Assembly: GCA_012960415.1 (NCBI GenBank)
Contig: DUBH01000083.1
Coordinates: 17,395 to 75,505, forward strand
Length of the DNA stretch: 58,111 bases
Direction of reading: 5' to 3'
Source of the DNA: Henriciella sp.
GTDB lineage: Bacteria > Pseudomonadota > Alphaproteobacteria > Caulobacterales > Hyphomonadaceae
Within the stretch, counting starts at the first letter, position 1. Every line of letters begins with the position of its first letter. The translations under genes were made by a program, and so were the position numbers. Shown piece after piece: positions 25,512 through 34,424 of the stretch. A model generated the notes under the pieces. The model worked only from the letters and a program-made list of their open reading frames with translations. It was not told the origin of the DNA and ran no database searches.

Positions 25512-26705
25512 ATGCTGAGAACGATCGCTATATCTGTAATGGCTGTTGCAGGCGCACTGTCTGCTGCGGGCCAGGCAAACGACATCAACGATGTCATATC
25601 TACCTATAATGAAGCTGCGGCGACAGGTACCGCGGCTGAGCGTTCGGCGGCAGCGCGAGCACTCGGCGCAGCGGCGATGTCCAATCCTGACCGGGATGAT
25701 GCCGGGCTACTCGCCTATGAGGCAGGTCAGTCACTCTGCGTCTATGATGCCTGTGATGGCACGCCGCAGCTCGCCGCCTTTGCCGCATCTGCGGACATTC
25801 CGGCAAATGCGGTCCCTCCGGCTCATATCGCAATACTTGGCGCCTATGCGGACTGGAAAGCCAGCCCCGGCGGCCAGAGCCGAGACGCGCTTGACGCGGC
25901 CCTGCAGGCAGGCGTGGACAGCGGTGTTTCTCTGCTGACGCTGACGGCCTATCAGGCGCGATACCTCCATGACTTCGAGCGTTCGGACTATCGCGAGGCC
26001 GAAATCAATGCGCGGCGCGCGGCTGAACATTTCGCGCCATTCAAGGACATGATTGGCAAGAACTGGAGCGATGCGGCCATTGCCGGCATCATCGCAGGCT
26101 TTAACCGCAACCCGGATACGCAGGACGTTGTGGAGATGGCCGAGCATCGTGTCGCGCTCGCCAAACTATCTTCCGAAACAAGTGAGATCCCCGATTGGCT
26201 CGATCGTCACCACCACCTCGCCCATGCTTGGCAGCTTGCCATGCATGCCTACTACCAGTCGGGCGGCGGGCGGCGCCAGACAGGAAGCCGCCTGCAGGGC
26301 CCCGACCCTGAAGAGCTGGAGACAGTTGTCTCATCCATACTTCGAAAGATGCGAGATTATCCGACGATCAGAACGCGCGTCGTCTCTGCCGAAGAGTATG
26401 GTGCGCAAAAAAACTTGCTGCCTTTCTGCTCTGGCGAGTTCGATATGACGCCACAGCTGCGTTACCCTTTGCGTGCGAGCCAACGCGGCATGTACGGTGC
26501 CGTCCTCGCCAAGATCAATGTAACGGACTTGCAGGTATCCGACGTGGAAATTCTCGCTGCGGTGCCTCACTCGACTTTCGAAGAGAGAGCCAGGGAAACG
26601 ATCATGAAGTGGCGCTGGGAGGTCAGCTCGGGCACCCCGGGGGAAACCTGCCGAACTGACCACAGTAACATCTTCATACCGCTCGTCTTTGCCATGGAAT
26701 CCTAG
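25512..26705 (+). CDS. secreted/periplasmic protein with TonB-like C-terminal domain
   Basis: 397 residues with an N-terminal signal peptide (cut near ALSAAGQA-ND), a long alpha-helical, TPR-like middle part, and a C-terminal 85-residue segment (YPLRASQRGMYGAVLAKINV, VEILAAVPHSTFEERARETIMKWRWE) that has the spacing of a TonB C-terminal domain. There is no proline-rich spanning region or membrane helix as in true TonB. Similar periplasmic proteins with a lone TonB_C domain are frequent in Caulobacterales, with unknown function. It stands alone and ends at a hairpin terminator. Confidence 0.7.
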   Translation: MLRTIAISVMAVAGALSAAGQANDINDVISTYNEAAATGTAAERSAAARALGAAAMSNPDRDDAGLLAYEAGQSLCVYDACDGTPQLAAFAASADIPANAVPPAHIAILGAYADWKASPGGQSRDALDAALQAGVDSGVSLLTLTAYQARYLHDFERSDYREAEINARRAAEHFAPFKDMIGKNWSDAAIAGIIAGFNRNPDTQDVVEMAEHRVALAKLSSETSEIPDWLDRHHHLAHAWQLAMHAYYQSGGGRRQTGSRLQGPDPEELETVVSSILRKMRDYPTIRTRVVSAEEYGAQKNLLPFCSGEFDMTPQLRYPLRASQRGMYGAVLAKINVTDLQVSDVEILAAVPHSTFEERARETIMKWRWEVSSGTPGETCRTDHSNIFIPLVFAMES

Positions 26706-26799
26706 ACACACAGCTGTGATGCAAAGCTGATTGCGAAGAACAAGGTTTTCAGGCATAAGGAAGGCATCGAATATACGGTCGGTCTGAATTCGTAAGACC

Positions 26800-26822
26800 C
26801 CGTCGGACCGACGGCCTTTCTT
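26800..26822 (+). terminator. hairpin terminator candidate before cspA
   Basis: CCGTCGGACCGACGG (26800-26814) is a perfect palindrome with an odd central base, followed by CCTTTCTT. It lies 95 bp after the stop of the TonB-like gene and 90 bp before cspA, so it may end the upstream transcript or form part of the long cspA leader. Confidence 0.4.
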
Positions 26823-26904
26823 CACTTCCCCCGTTTTTTCGAGAACCTTCGTGACCACCCGCACGGTGTGGGTTCGGCACGGGGAGAAGACTGGAGTAGC
26901 CATT

Positions 26905-27114
26905 ATGGCAACCGGAAAAGTTAAGTGGTTCAACGACCAGAAGGGCTATGGATTCATCAAGCCTGACGCTGGTGGTGCGGACATTTTCGTTCATATCTCT
27001 GCAGTCGAGAAATCCGGCATGCGCACGCTCGCCGAAGACGCTCCGATCGAGTATGAACTCCACACCGACGAGCGCCGCGGCAAGACCTCGGCCGTTGACC
27101 TGAAACTTCTCTAG
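26905..27114 (+). CDS. cold-shock protein (CspA family)
   Basis: 69-residue single cold-shock domain: GKVKWFNDQKGYGFIKPD (RNP1 at about 14-20) and DIFVHISAVEKSG (RNP2 at about 29-33). It binds single-stranded nucleic acid and melts RNA structure. ATG 26905 with GGAG upstream is used; the frame is open further upstream to 26851, but those 18 residues are not conserved. Two hairpins follow directly. It sits just before the rimP-nusA operon, where another RNA-binding protein would be appropriate. Confidence 0.93.
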   Translation: MATGKVKWFNDQKGYGFIKPDAGGADIFVHISAVEKSGMRTLAEDAPIEYELHTDERRGKTSAVDLKLL

Positions 27115-27128
27115 ACATTCGGCGCCGC

Positions 27129-27147
27129 GGCCATTATTCTAATGGCC
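27129..27147. other. stem-loop immediately downstream of cspA
   Basis: GGCCATTA (27129-27136) and TAATGGCC (27140-27147) form a perfect 8-bp stem with a TTC loop, 15 bp after the cspA stop. No T-run follows, so it is more likely a 3'-end stabiliser or protein site than the terminator; the terminator itself is 17 bp further on. Confidence 0.5.
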
Positions 27148-27163
27148 AAGTCGAAAAATATCG

Positions 27164-27199
27164 GCGGCGGGTCCGGCAACGGGTCCGCCGCTTTCTTTT
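27164..27199 (+). terminator. strong intrinsic terminator between cspA and rimP
   Basis: GCGGCGG (27164-27170) pairs with CCGCCGC (27185-27191), with an inner CCG-GCAA-CGG stem and GNRA loop, followed by TTTCTTTT. It separates cspA from the rimP-nusA-infB operon. Confidence 0.85.
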
Positions 27200-27219
27200 G
27201 TCCCGGAGACAGTTGAACC

Positions 27220-27825
27220 GTGATCGCGCTTTCGCAGCAGGAAAAGACCATTCTGAGCCTCATCGAGCCTGTGGCCGATGGCATTGGCATGGAAATCGTG
27301 CGTGTGCGCCTGATGGGCGGCAAGCGCCCGATCCTTCAGATCATGACCGAGAAGGCTGGCGGCGCGCCGACCAATGTCGAAGATTGCGCCGACCTTTCGC
27401 ATGCGATTTCTCCGGTGCTCGAAGCGGCTGACCCTGTGTCGGATCCATACCGGCTCGAAGTATCGACGCCGGGCATTGACCGCCCGCTGACCCGCAAAGG
27501 CGATTTTGGGCGCTGGACCGGGCACCTCGCCAAGGTCGAGCTTGCCATGCCTATCAGTGGCCGGCGCCGCTTTCAGGGCATCATCACGCGGGAAGATGAC
27601 CGCGGTGTCGCCATTGAGCTTGATGACGAAAGCGAACTGGTCGCGCAGGTCGATGAAATGACGAAGGCGAGCCTGGTGCTCACGGACGAGCTGATCGATG
27701 CGGCCAAGAAGGCAGGCGGCCTGCCGCCCCAGCCAGACGATGAAGATTTTTCCGTCCTCGATGTCGATGACAGCGAGGACGAGGACAATGAAGACAATAA
27801 AGAAGAAAGTGGAGCTAACAGATGA
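27220..27825 (+). CDS. rimP: ribosome maturation factor RimP
   Basis: 201 residues: the N-terminal domain (VADGIGMEIVRVRLMGGKRPILQIMTE, DCADLSHAISPVLE, YRLEVSTPGIDRPL) and the Sm-like C-terminal domain, then an acidic tail of about 35 residues that is longer than in E. coli. It assists 30S subunit assembly. It starts at GTG 27220 behind CGGAG. The stop overlaps nusA by ATGA, the usual head of the nusA-infB operon. Confidence 0.95.
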   Translation: MIALSQQEKTILSLIEPVADGIGMEIVRVRLMGGKRPILQIMTEKAGGAPTNVEDCADLSHAISPVLEAADPVSDPYRLEVSTPGIDRPLTRKGDFGRWTGHLAKVELAMPISGRRRFQGIITREDDRGVAIELDDESELVAQVDEMTKASLVLTDELIDAAKKAGGLPPQPDDEDFSVLDVDDSEDEDNEDNKEESGANR

Positions 27826-29618
27826 GTACAGTCGGCGTTTCAGCCAACCGGCTCGAAATTCTTCAGATCGCTAAAGCCGTCGCGGAAGAGAAATCCATCG
27901 ACCGCAGCATCGTCATTGGCGCGATGCAGGAAGCGATCGAGAAGGCCGCGAAGTCCCGCTATGGTCAGGAGCACGATATCCGTGCTGTCATCGACGGGGA
28001 CACCGGTGAGCAGACCCTCTGGCGCGTCCAGACTGTCGTCGCTGACGACGAAGTCGAAGACCCGGCCCAGCAGCTTGCACTTTCCGAAGCCAAGAAGATC
28101 GATGCCAGCTATGAGATTGGCACCGAGATCAAGGAAGAGCTTCCGCCGTTCGACTTTGGCCGCGTTGCTGCACAGACCGCCAAACAGGTCATCATGCAGA
28201 AGGTGCGCGATGCTGAGCGTGAGCGCCAGTACGACGAGTACAAGGACCGTGTCGGCGAGATCATCAACGGCATCGTCAAGCGCGTCGAATATGGCCACGT
28301 CATCGTGGATCTTGGCCGCGCTGAAGGCATTATCCGCCGCAATGACGGTATCCCCCGTGAGAACTTCCAGCCGAACGACCGCGTTCGCGCCTATCTCTAC
28401 AAGGTAAGCCGCGAGACCAAGGGGCCGCAGATCTTCCTGTCGCGCGCCCACCCTGACTTCATGGTCAAGCTGTTCGCGCAGGAAGTGCCGGAAGTCTATG
28501 ACGGCGTCATCGAGATCCGCGCCTGCGCCCGTGATGCGGGTTCGCGCGCCAAGATCGGCGTGATCTCCAACGACAGCTCGATCGATCCGGTCGGCGCCTG
28601 CGTCGGTATGCGTGGTGCACGCGTCCAAGCCGTCGTTGGCGAACTGTCGGGCGAGAAGATCGATATCATCCCTTGGAACTATGATGCGGCAACGTTCATC
28701 GTGAACGCACTGCAGCCGGCCGAAGTGTCGAAAGTGGTTCTGGATGAGGATGAACAGCGCGTCGAAGTCGTTGTTGCTGACGACCAGTTCCCGCTGGCGA
28801 TTGGTCGCCGCGGCCAGAACGTACGCCTCGCGTCACAGCTGACCGGCTGGCAGATCGACCTCGTCACCGAGACCGCCGACTCCGAGCGCTACCAGAAAGA
28901 CTTCCAGGCGCGTACCGAGCTCTTCATGAAAGCGCTCGACGCTGATGAGACGCTGGCACAGCTGCTAGCTTCGGAAGGCTTCGAGAGCGTAGAGGAAATC
29001 GCCTACGTCGCACCTGAAGACTTCATCTCCATCGACGGCTTTGACCTCGAAGTCGCCAATGAGATCCAGGAGCGCGCCCGCGAATACCTCGAAAACCTCG
29101 CAGCCGAGCAGGACGCGCGCCGCAAGGAGCTTGGCGTTGAAGACAGCGTCATGGAGCTTGAGGGCATGACTGTCGCTTTCGCCGTGAAATTCGGTGAGAA
29201 CGAAGTGGCGACGCTTGAGGATATCGCAGGCCTGGTGCCAGACGACATCACCGGCTGGCGTGAGCCTGGGCCGGACGGCAAGCCCGTCTTCAAGGAAGGC
29301 ATCCTGAAGAAGGGCGAGATGCGCAAGGATGAGGCCCAGATCTTCATCATGCGTGCTCGTGTCGCCGCAGGCTGGGTTGAGCCGGAAGCGCTTGAGCAGC
29401 TGGAAGCCGACATGGCTGCCGAAGCTGAAGGCGAAATGGCAGACCTGTCCGAAGAAGAGCGCGCCCTGCTCGCCCTCGGCGACATTGGCAAGGGCGGCAA
29501 TGAGGCTGACGAAGAGCTCGCTGAAGAAGAGCTGATCTTCGACCTCGACGCCCTCGCTGCTGAAGAAGGCAGCGATGATACCGCAGAGGACGGCGATGAT
29601 GCCGACTCCAAGGAATGA
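27822..29618 (+). CDS. nusA: transcription termination/antitermination factor NusA
   Basis: 598 residues: N-terminal RNA-polymerase-binding domain (1-135), S1 domain (about 140-205, [18 protein letters not shown]), two KH domains (about 235-350, [27 protein letters not shown] and [19 protein letters not shown]) and two C-terminal acidic repeats (about 370-530). The last 60 residues are highly acidic. It controls pausing, Rho-dependent and intrinsic termination and rRNA antitermination. The ylxR/L7Ae gene starts inside its last codons. Confidence 0.97.
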   Translation: MSTVGVSANRLEILQIAKAVAEEKSIDRSIVIGAMQEAIEKAAKSRYGQEHDIRAVIDGDTGEQTLWRVQTVVADDEVEDPAQQLALSEAKKIDASYEIGTEIKEELPPFDFGRVAAQTAKQVIMQKVRDAERERQYDEYKDRVGEIINGIVKRVEYGHVIVDLGRAEGIIRRNDGIPRENFQPNDRVRAYLYKVSRETKGPQIFLSRAHPDFMVKLFAQEVPEVYDGVIEIRACARDAGSRAKIGVISNDSSIDPVGACVGMRGARVQAVVGELSGEKIDIIPWNYDAATFIVNALQPAEVSKVVLDEDEQRVEVVVADDQFPLAIGRRGQNVRLASQLTGWQIDLVTETADSERYQKDFQARTELFMKALDADETLAQLLASEGFESVEEIAYVAPEDFISIDGFDLEVANEIQERAREYLENLAAEQDARRKELGVEDSVMELEGMTVAFAVKFGENEVATLEDIAGLVPDDITGWREPGPDGKPVFKEGILKKGEMRKDEAQIFIMRARVAAGWVEPEALEQLEADMAAEAEGEMADLSEEERALLALGDIGKGGNEADEELAEEELIFDLDALAAEEGSDDTAEDGDDADSKE

Positions 29619-30273
29619 TCGCCGCCAACGCCTGAAGGCGTCCGACAATCAGGAAACCGGCACTGACGGACCCGTCCGTCAGTGCGCGGTGACCCGCGAG
29701 TCCTGGACACAGGACTGCATGATCCGCTTTGTCCGATCTCCGGACGGGATTGCCGTGCCTGATGTGGCTGGCAAGCTGCCCGGGCGCGGCGCATGGGTTA
29801 AGGCAGATCGCGAGACCGTCGATGCCGCAGTGAAACAGGGCGTTTTCGCCCGCGCCTTCAAGCAGAAAACGACCGCTGAAGCTGGCCTTTCCGACCTTGT
29901 TGAGCGGCAATTACTGCAGAGATGCCTCAATTATCTCGGCATGTCGCGCAAGGCAGGTGAGGTAGTCATTGGATTCGACCAGGTTCGTGCCTATCTAAGG
30001 AATGAAGCGCCCGGCATCCTCCTGGAAGCCAGCGATGGCAGCGAAGATGGCCGTAACAAGGTTCATTTTCTCGCCAAGGCCATATATGAAACGCCACAGA
30101 CAGCAGGTGCTCTCACTTCTGCTGAATTGGGCATGGCCTTTGGCAGGCCGCATGTGATACACGCGCTGCTTCAGCAGGGGGCGCTGTGCGAAGCCTTCAA
30201 GGACGCATACTGGCGTCTGACGGGATTTCGCCCGGCACCGGAGCGAGACTGGTTTTCTGGTCTTAAACGGTAA
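29599..30273 (+). CDS. YlxR (DUF448) - L7Ae-like fusion RNA-binding protein
   Basis: About 224 residues. The N-terminal YlxR domain has RQCAVTRESW and VRSPDGIAVPDVAGKLPGRGAWV (about 27-75), with the L7Ae/L30e-like ribosomal-protein domain from about 105 (LLQRCLNYLGMSRKAGEVVIGFDQV). YlxR/RnpM binds the RNase P RNA in Gram-positives; the fusion is typical of alphaproteobacteria. Start ATG 29599 (or 29596) lies 8 (or 5) bases after AGAGGA, inside the end of nusA, so the two genes overlap by about 20 bp. Confidence 0.85.
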   Translation: MPTPRNDRRQRLKASDNQETGTDGPVRQCAVTRESWTQDCMIRFVRSPDGIAVPDVAGKLPGRGAWVKADRETVDAAVKQGVFARAFKQKTTAEAGLSDLVERQLLQRCLNYLGMSRKAGEVVIGFDQVRAYLRNEAPGILLEASDGSEDGRNKVHFLAKAIYETPQTAGALTSAELGMAFGRPHVIHALLQQGALCEAFKDAYWRLTGFRPAPERDWFSGLKR

Positions 30274-30326
30274 GATGATCACGGCAGGGCATTCCTGCCG
30301 GTAATTACGCAGGTATATGGAGTCGC

Positions 30327-32873
30327 ATGAGCGATACGAACGACAAAGGCAATAATAGTGGACGCAAGCCCCTGACGGTGTCCCGCGGATCAAGCGGCAC
30401 GGTCAAGCAGAGCTTTAGTCATGGCCGTTCCAAACAGGTCATCGTCCAGACGAAGAAGCGGCGGGTCGTCGGCCCCGGCGCCGGACAATCCGGTAGCGGG
30501 GGCGGCGCGAATGCGCCTGCTTCAAAGCCTTCGTCGCAGTCTGGCGGCAATCAGCCATCAAAGCTGGCTGAAGCTGCCAAGAAGCTTGGCATTACCGAAC
30601 AGGAACTGATTGCGCGCCAGAAGGTCCTGCTGCAGCGCCGGGAAGCCGAGCAGAAGCAAAAGGTTGAGAAAGAGCGCCAGGAAGCGGCCCGCGAGCGCCT
30701 TCTGTCTGAACAGGAACGCAAGGTCCAGGAAGACAAGGAACGCGTCGAAGCCGAAGCGCGCCGCAAGGCCGAAGAAGAGCGCAAGGTTCGCGAAGAAGCC
30801 GAAGCCCGCAAGAAGAAAACCGAAAAGCCGCGCGGCGCACCAGCTGCTGCTGCAGCGACGCCGGACATTCCGCTGCCGGAGCCTGCTCAAGGCCGCAACA
30901 AGAAGTCCCGAAAGGGCGGCACTGAACGCGACTTTGGCGACGACAGCAGTTCGCGCAATCGCGGCGGCGGCAATAACAAGCGCCGCAAGGGCAAGCTGAC
31001 GATTGCCAGCGCGCTAGGCGATGACGGTGACCGTCAGCGCTCGCTCGCTTCGGTGAAGCGTGCCCGGGAACGCGAACGTGAGCGTCGTCAGGGCGGCGAT
31101 CAGCAGGAGAAAGTCTCCCGCGAAGTCACACTGCCGGAAACGATCACACTTCAGGATCTTGCCCAGCGCATGAATGAGCGCGTGGCAGACGTTGTGAAGT
31201 ACATGATGCGCCAGGGCGACATGATGCGCGCCAATGACATCATTGATGCTGATACGGCCGAGCTGATTGCTGCTGACTTCGGCCACACCGTGAAACGTGT
31301 TGCTGAATCGGACGTCGAAATCGGTCTTGGCGACGACAAGGATGATCCGAAGGATCTGAAGCCGCGTGCGCCCGTCGTAACCATTATGGGTCACGTCGAC
31401 CACGGCAAGACGTCCCTCCTCGACGCCCTCCGCTCGACCGATGTGGTCGCAGGCGAGGCTGGCGGCATCACCCAGCATATCGGCGCCTATCAAGTTCAGT
31501 TGGCGTCAGAGGACAAGATTACCTTCCTCGATACGCCGGGCCACGCAGCGTTTTCGGCCATGCGGGCACGCGGTGCGAATGTCACCGATATCGTGATCCT
31601 CGTAGTTGCCGCAGACGATGGCGTGATGCCTCAGACGATCGAGGCAATCAAACACGCCAAGGCGGCTGACGTGCCTATTATCGTTGCGGTCAACAAATGC
31701 GACAAGCCGGATGCCAATCCGGACAAGGTCCTGACCGAGCTGCTCCAGCACGACATCCAGGTCGAAGCGATGGGCGGCGAGGTGCAGGCCATCAAGGTGT
31801 CGGCTCTTGAGAAGACCGGCCTTGAAGAGCTGACCGAAGCGATCACCCTGCAGGCCGAACTGCTCGAATTGCAGGCCAATCCAGACCGCCAGGCAGACGG
31901 CATCGTGGTGGAATCCCAGCTCGACAAGGGCCGCGGTCCGGTTGCAACGGTGCTGATCAATCGCGGTACCCTGAAGCGCGGCGAGATCGTCGTCGCCGGC
32001 AAGCAGTGGGGCAAGGTTCGCGCCCTCGTGAATGAGCGCAACCAGCAGCTTAAGGATGCAGGTCCGGGTGTTCCGGTCGAAATCCTCGGTCTGGACGGTG
32101 CGCCTGAGCCCGGTGACATGTTCAACGTCGTCGATAGCGAAGCGCGTGCCCGCGAAATCACTGAGTACCGTGAACGTGCAGAGCGCCAGAAGCAGGGCGT
32201 GGCGTCTGGCCGTGCATCGCTCGAATCGCTTATGAACTCGATGAATGCTGCGGAGGTTTCCGAGCTTCCGCTCGTCGTCAAAGGCGACGTTCAGGGTTCT
32301 GTCGAAGCTATTCGCCACTCGCTGGAAGGTCTGTCGACCGACGAAGTGCGCGCGAATGTCGTGTACGGTGCCGCAGGCGGTATCTCCGAAAGCGACATCC
32401 TGCTCGCGAAATCGTCCGGCGCGCCGGTCTTCGCATTCAACGTGCGTGCGAACAAGCAGGCCCGTGAGCTCGCCGAGAAAGAAGACGTGGAGATCCGCTA
32501 CTATTCGGTGATCTACAACCTGATCGACGACGTGAAAGACACGCTGTCGGGCATGCTCGCACCAGAGAAGCGCGAAACCTTCATCGGCTATGCCGACATC
32601 CTGGAAGTCTTCAACATCACCAAGGTCGGCAAGGTTGCCGGTTGCCGCGTGAGCGAAGGCACGGTCAAGCGCGGTTGCGGTGTCCGCCTGCTGCGCGACG
32701 ATGTCGTGATCCACGAAGGCAAGCTGAAGACGCTGAAACGCTTCAAGGACGAAGTCGCGGAAGTTACCTCCGGCATGGAGTGCGGTATGGCCTTCGAGAA
32801 ATACGAGGACATCCGCGAAGGCGACAAGATCGAGTGTTTCGAGGTCGAGATGATCGAGCGCAAGCTCGACTAG
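30327..32873 (+). CDS. infB: translation initiation factor IF-2
   Basis: 848 residues. The N-terminal 270 are a long basic/acidic coiled region, including a Lys/Glu/Arg helix at about 95-175 and an IF2_assoc-like basic block. Domain II follows ([29 protein letters not shown]), then the GTPase domain with G1 [10 protein letters not shown]3 DTPGH and G4 NKCDKPDAN, and the C-terminal fMet-tRNA-binding domains. It delivers initiator tRNA to the 30S subunit. GGAG precedes the ATG. A strong terminator follows at 32903-32930. Confidence 0.97.
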   Translation: MSDTNDKGNNSGRKPLTVSRGSSGTVKQSFSHGRSKQVIVQTKKRRVVGPGAGQSGSGGGANAPASKPSSQSGGNQPSKLAEAAKKLGITEQELIARQKVLLQRREAEQKQKVEKERQEAARERLLSEQERKVQEDKERVEAEARRKAEEERKVREEAEARKKKTEKPRGAPAAAAATPDIPLPEPAQGRNKKSRKGGTERDFGDDSSSRNRGGGNNKRRKGKLTIASALGDDGDRQRSLASVKRARERERERRQGGDQQEKVSREVTLPETITLQDLAQRMNERVADVVKYMMRQGDMMRANDIIDADTAELIAADFGHTVKRVAESDVEIGLGDDKDDPKDLKPRAPVVTIMGHVDHGKTSLLDALRSTDVVAGEAGGITQHIGAYQVQLASEDKITFLDTPGHAAFSAMRARGANVTDIVILVVAADDGVMPQTIEAIKHAKAADVPIIVAVNKCDKPDANPDKVLTELLQHDIQVEAMGGEVQAIKVSALEKTGLEELTEAITLQAELLELQANPDRQADGIVVESQLDKGRGPVATVLINRGTLKRGEIVVAGKQWGKVRALVNERNQQLKDAGPGVPVEILGLDGAPEPGDMFNVVDSEARAREITEYRERAERQKQGVASGRASLESLMNSMNAAEVSELPLVVKGDVQGSVEAIRHSLEGLSTDEVRANVVYGAAGGISESDILLAKSSGAPVFAFNVRANKQARELAEKEDVEIRYYSVIYNLIDDVKDTLSGMLAPEKRETFIGYADILEVFNITKVGKVAGCRVSEGTVKRGCGVRLLRDDVVIHEGKLKTLKRFKDEVAEVTSGMECGMAFEKYEDIREGDKIECFEVEMIERKLD

Positions 32874-32902
32874 GCCCACCACCTCACATCGATATCAAGT
32901 TG

Positions 32903-32930
32903 AAAAAGCCGGGAGATTTCCCGGCTTTTT
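32903..32930. terminator. bidirectional intrinsic terminator after infB
   Basis: A-run, GCCGGGA (32908-32914), GATT loop, TCCCGGC (32919-32925), then five T. It is a textbook Rho-independent terminator 30 bp after infB, so rbfA may be driven partly from its own promoter. Confidence 0.9.
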
Positions 32931-32949
32931 CCATAAGCGGTTAAACAAG

Positions 32950-33567
32950 ATGTGGTTTGTGGCGGACATGCCCTCGCTCGTTGCCACGCCCCTCCATTCC
33001 GCTAATGCTGACACGATCAGCGTCGCCGGCGCCCCTAGCGAGCGCGATATCAAGCGGCTGGTCACAAAGACCCGTTCCTCGAATATCGGGCCGACGGCGC
33101 TTTACTATGCGGGGGTCACCGCCCCCGTCATTTCTGCGGGCACCGCTTTCGTGACGCGGGAGATGCTGGCAGACACCGGCTTCACAGCTTACTGGATCCT
33201 GCTGACCTCATCCCTCCTCGCCGCCATGGCAGGGATCAGCTGGTATCTCATCTTCATGCGCTGGTCCTATCGCCACAATCATGGGCGTGCGGCAGAGCTC
33301 GACAGCGAAACCGCCATTGACCTTACGCCCACGGGCCTCCACATCCGTCGCGGCGATGTAGAGACACGCATCGCCTGGCGCGCGCTCCGGTCTGTCCGCG
33401 AGAGCCGCCGTGATACACTTATCACCTTCAGGGGCGCAGATCCGCTGCTCGTCCCCGACAAGTGGTTTGGCCGCGACAAGCAGGCAGCGCAGGCGTTCCG
33501 CGCTCGTCTGAGAGAAGGATTGCACGATGGCGAAGAAGAGACGATCGCAGGCACCCGCCGCAAATGA
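32950..33567 (+). CDS. YcxB-like membrane protein inserted between infB and rbfA
   Basis: 205 residues with two transmembrane helices (about 55-75 and 82-102) and a C-terminal domain with the YcxB-like pattern: IDLTPTGLHIRRGDVETRIAWRALRSVRESRRDTLITF, then LLVPDKWFGRDKQAAQAFRARL. YcxB-like domains have no settled function. The start may be later (for example ATG 32977); the first 25 residues look poorly conserved. Its last 41 bp overlap the rbfA start, so it is probably coupled to rbfA. Confidence 0.7.
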   Translation: MWFVADMPSLVATPLHSANADTISVAGAPSERDIKRLVTKTRSSNIGPTALYYAGVTAPVISAGTAFVTREMLADTGFTAYWILLTSSLLAAMAGISWYLIFMRWSYRHNHGRAAELDSETAIDLTPTGLHIRRGDVETRIAWRALRSVRESRRDTLITFRGADPLLVPDKWFGRDKQAAQAFRARLREGLHDGEEETIAGTRRK

Positions 33568-33964
33568 ACCCTCACAGCGCCAGCTGCGCGCTGGTGAGCT
33601 GATCCGCCATGCCCTCACAGATATCATGATGCGCGAGGAGTTCCGCGATCCGGAGCTACAAAGCGTCAATGTCACGATTGGGGAGGTTCGCGTTTCCCCG
33701 GACCTCAAACATGCGCACGTGTTCAGCTCACCGCTGGGCGAAACGGATGAAGCCGCCCAGACGGCGCTCGCCAAGGCGCTGAACCGTGCCGCTCCCTATA
33801 TTCGCGGCCGGCTCGGCAAGCATATCGACATGAAGTTCACGCCGCAGCTGCACTTCATCGCGGACCATTCCTATGATGAAGGCGCCTACATGGAGTCGGT
33901 CTTCAACAGCCCGCAGGTCAAACGCGATCTTGTGAGCGATGAGGACAACGAAGACGACGACTAG
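33527..33964 (+). CDS. rbfA: 30S ribosome-binding factor A
   Basis: 145 residues, KH-like fold: RQLRAGELIRHALTDIMMREEFRDPEL, VTIGEVRVSPDLKHAHVFSS and RGRLGKHIDMKFTPQLHFIAD are family landmarks. It helps late 30S maturation and cold adaptation. The C-terminal tail is acidic. Translation starts within the upstream YcxB-like gene (41-bp overlap). The usual next gene truB is displaced 2 kb by two minus-strand genes. Confidence 0.95.
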   Translation: MAKKRRSQAPAANEPSQRQLRAGELIRHALTDIMMREEFRDPELQSVNVTIGEVRVSPDLKHAHVFSSPLGETDEAAQTALAKALNRAAPYIRGRLGKHIDMKFTPQLHFIADHSYDEGAYMESVFNSPQVKRDLVSDEDNEDDD

Positions 33965-33993
33965 ATGTCAGACCGGCGAGGTTGAGCAGGCGT

Positions 33994-34356
33994 TCAAGTA
34001 TTTGCCGGGCTGCGAAGGATCTTCTCCATCGCTTTTCCCCTGGCCAGCTCATCGATAAGTTTGTCGAGATAGCGGATTTCCCGCATCGTCTCTTCCTCGA
34101 CCTCCTCGACCCGCACACCGCAAACGACGCCCCTGATCAATTCGCGGTCAGGGTTCATCGCAGGCGCGCTCGAAAAGAAGGTCTCGATATCCGTGCCCTC
34201 GTCCAATATGCGCTCTAAGCTCGCTGCATCATGGCCGGTCAGCCAGAAGATGATCTCATCGACCTCAGTCCTGGTCCGGCCCTTCTTCCCCGCCTTGGCC
34301 ACATAGGCCGGATACACCTTGGCGAAGGCCATCGTATAAATGCGATGCTTGGTCAT
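33994..34356 (-). CDS. DUF2200 family protein
   Basis: 120 residues matching the DUF2200 pattern: [40 protein letters not shown] in the first third, then a helical part ending [23 protein letters not shown]. The function of the family is unknown; many members are single-domain cytoplasmic proteins. It ends convergently 29 bp from rbfA and lies downstream of the mechanosensitive channel gene on the same strand. Confidence 0.85.
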   Translation of the reverse strand: MTKHRIYTMAFAKVYPAYVAKAGKKGRTRTEVDEIIFWLTGHDAASLERILDEGTDIETFFSSAPAMNPDRELIRGVVCGVRVEEVEEETMREIRYLDKLIDELARGKAMEKILRSPANT

Positions 34357-34424
34357 GGCGGGTGGCTTTCAAGCTTTTCGAAGATGAGTTTACGCCGAAA
34401 AGAGGGAATGAGCCAGTCGCCGCC

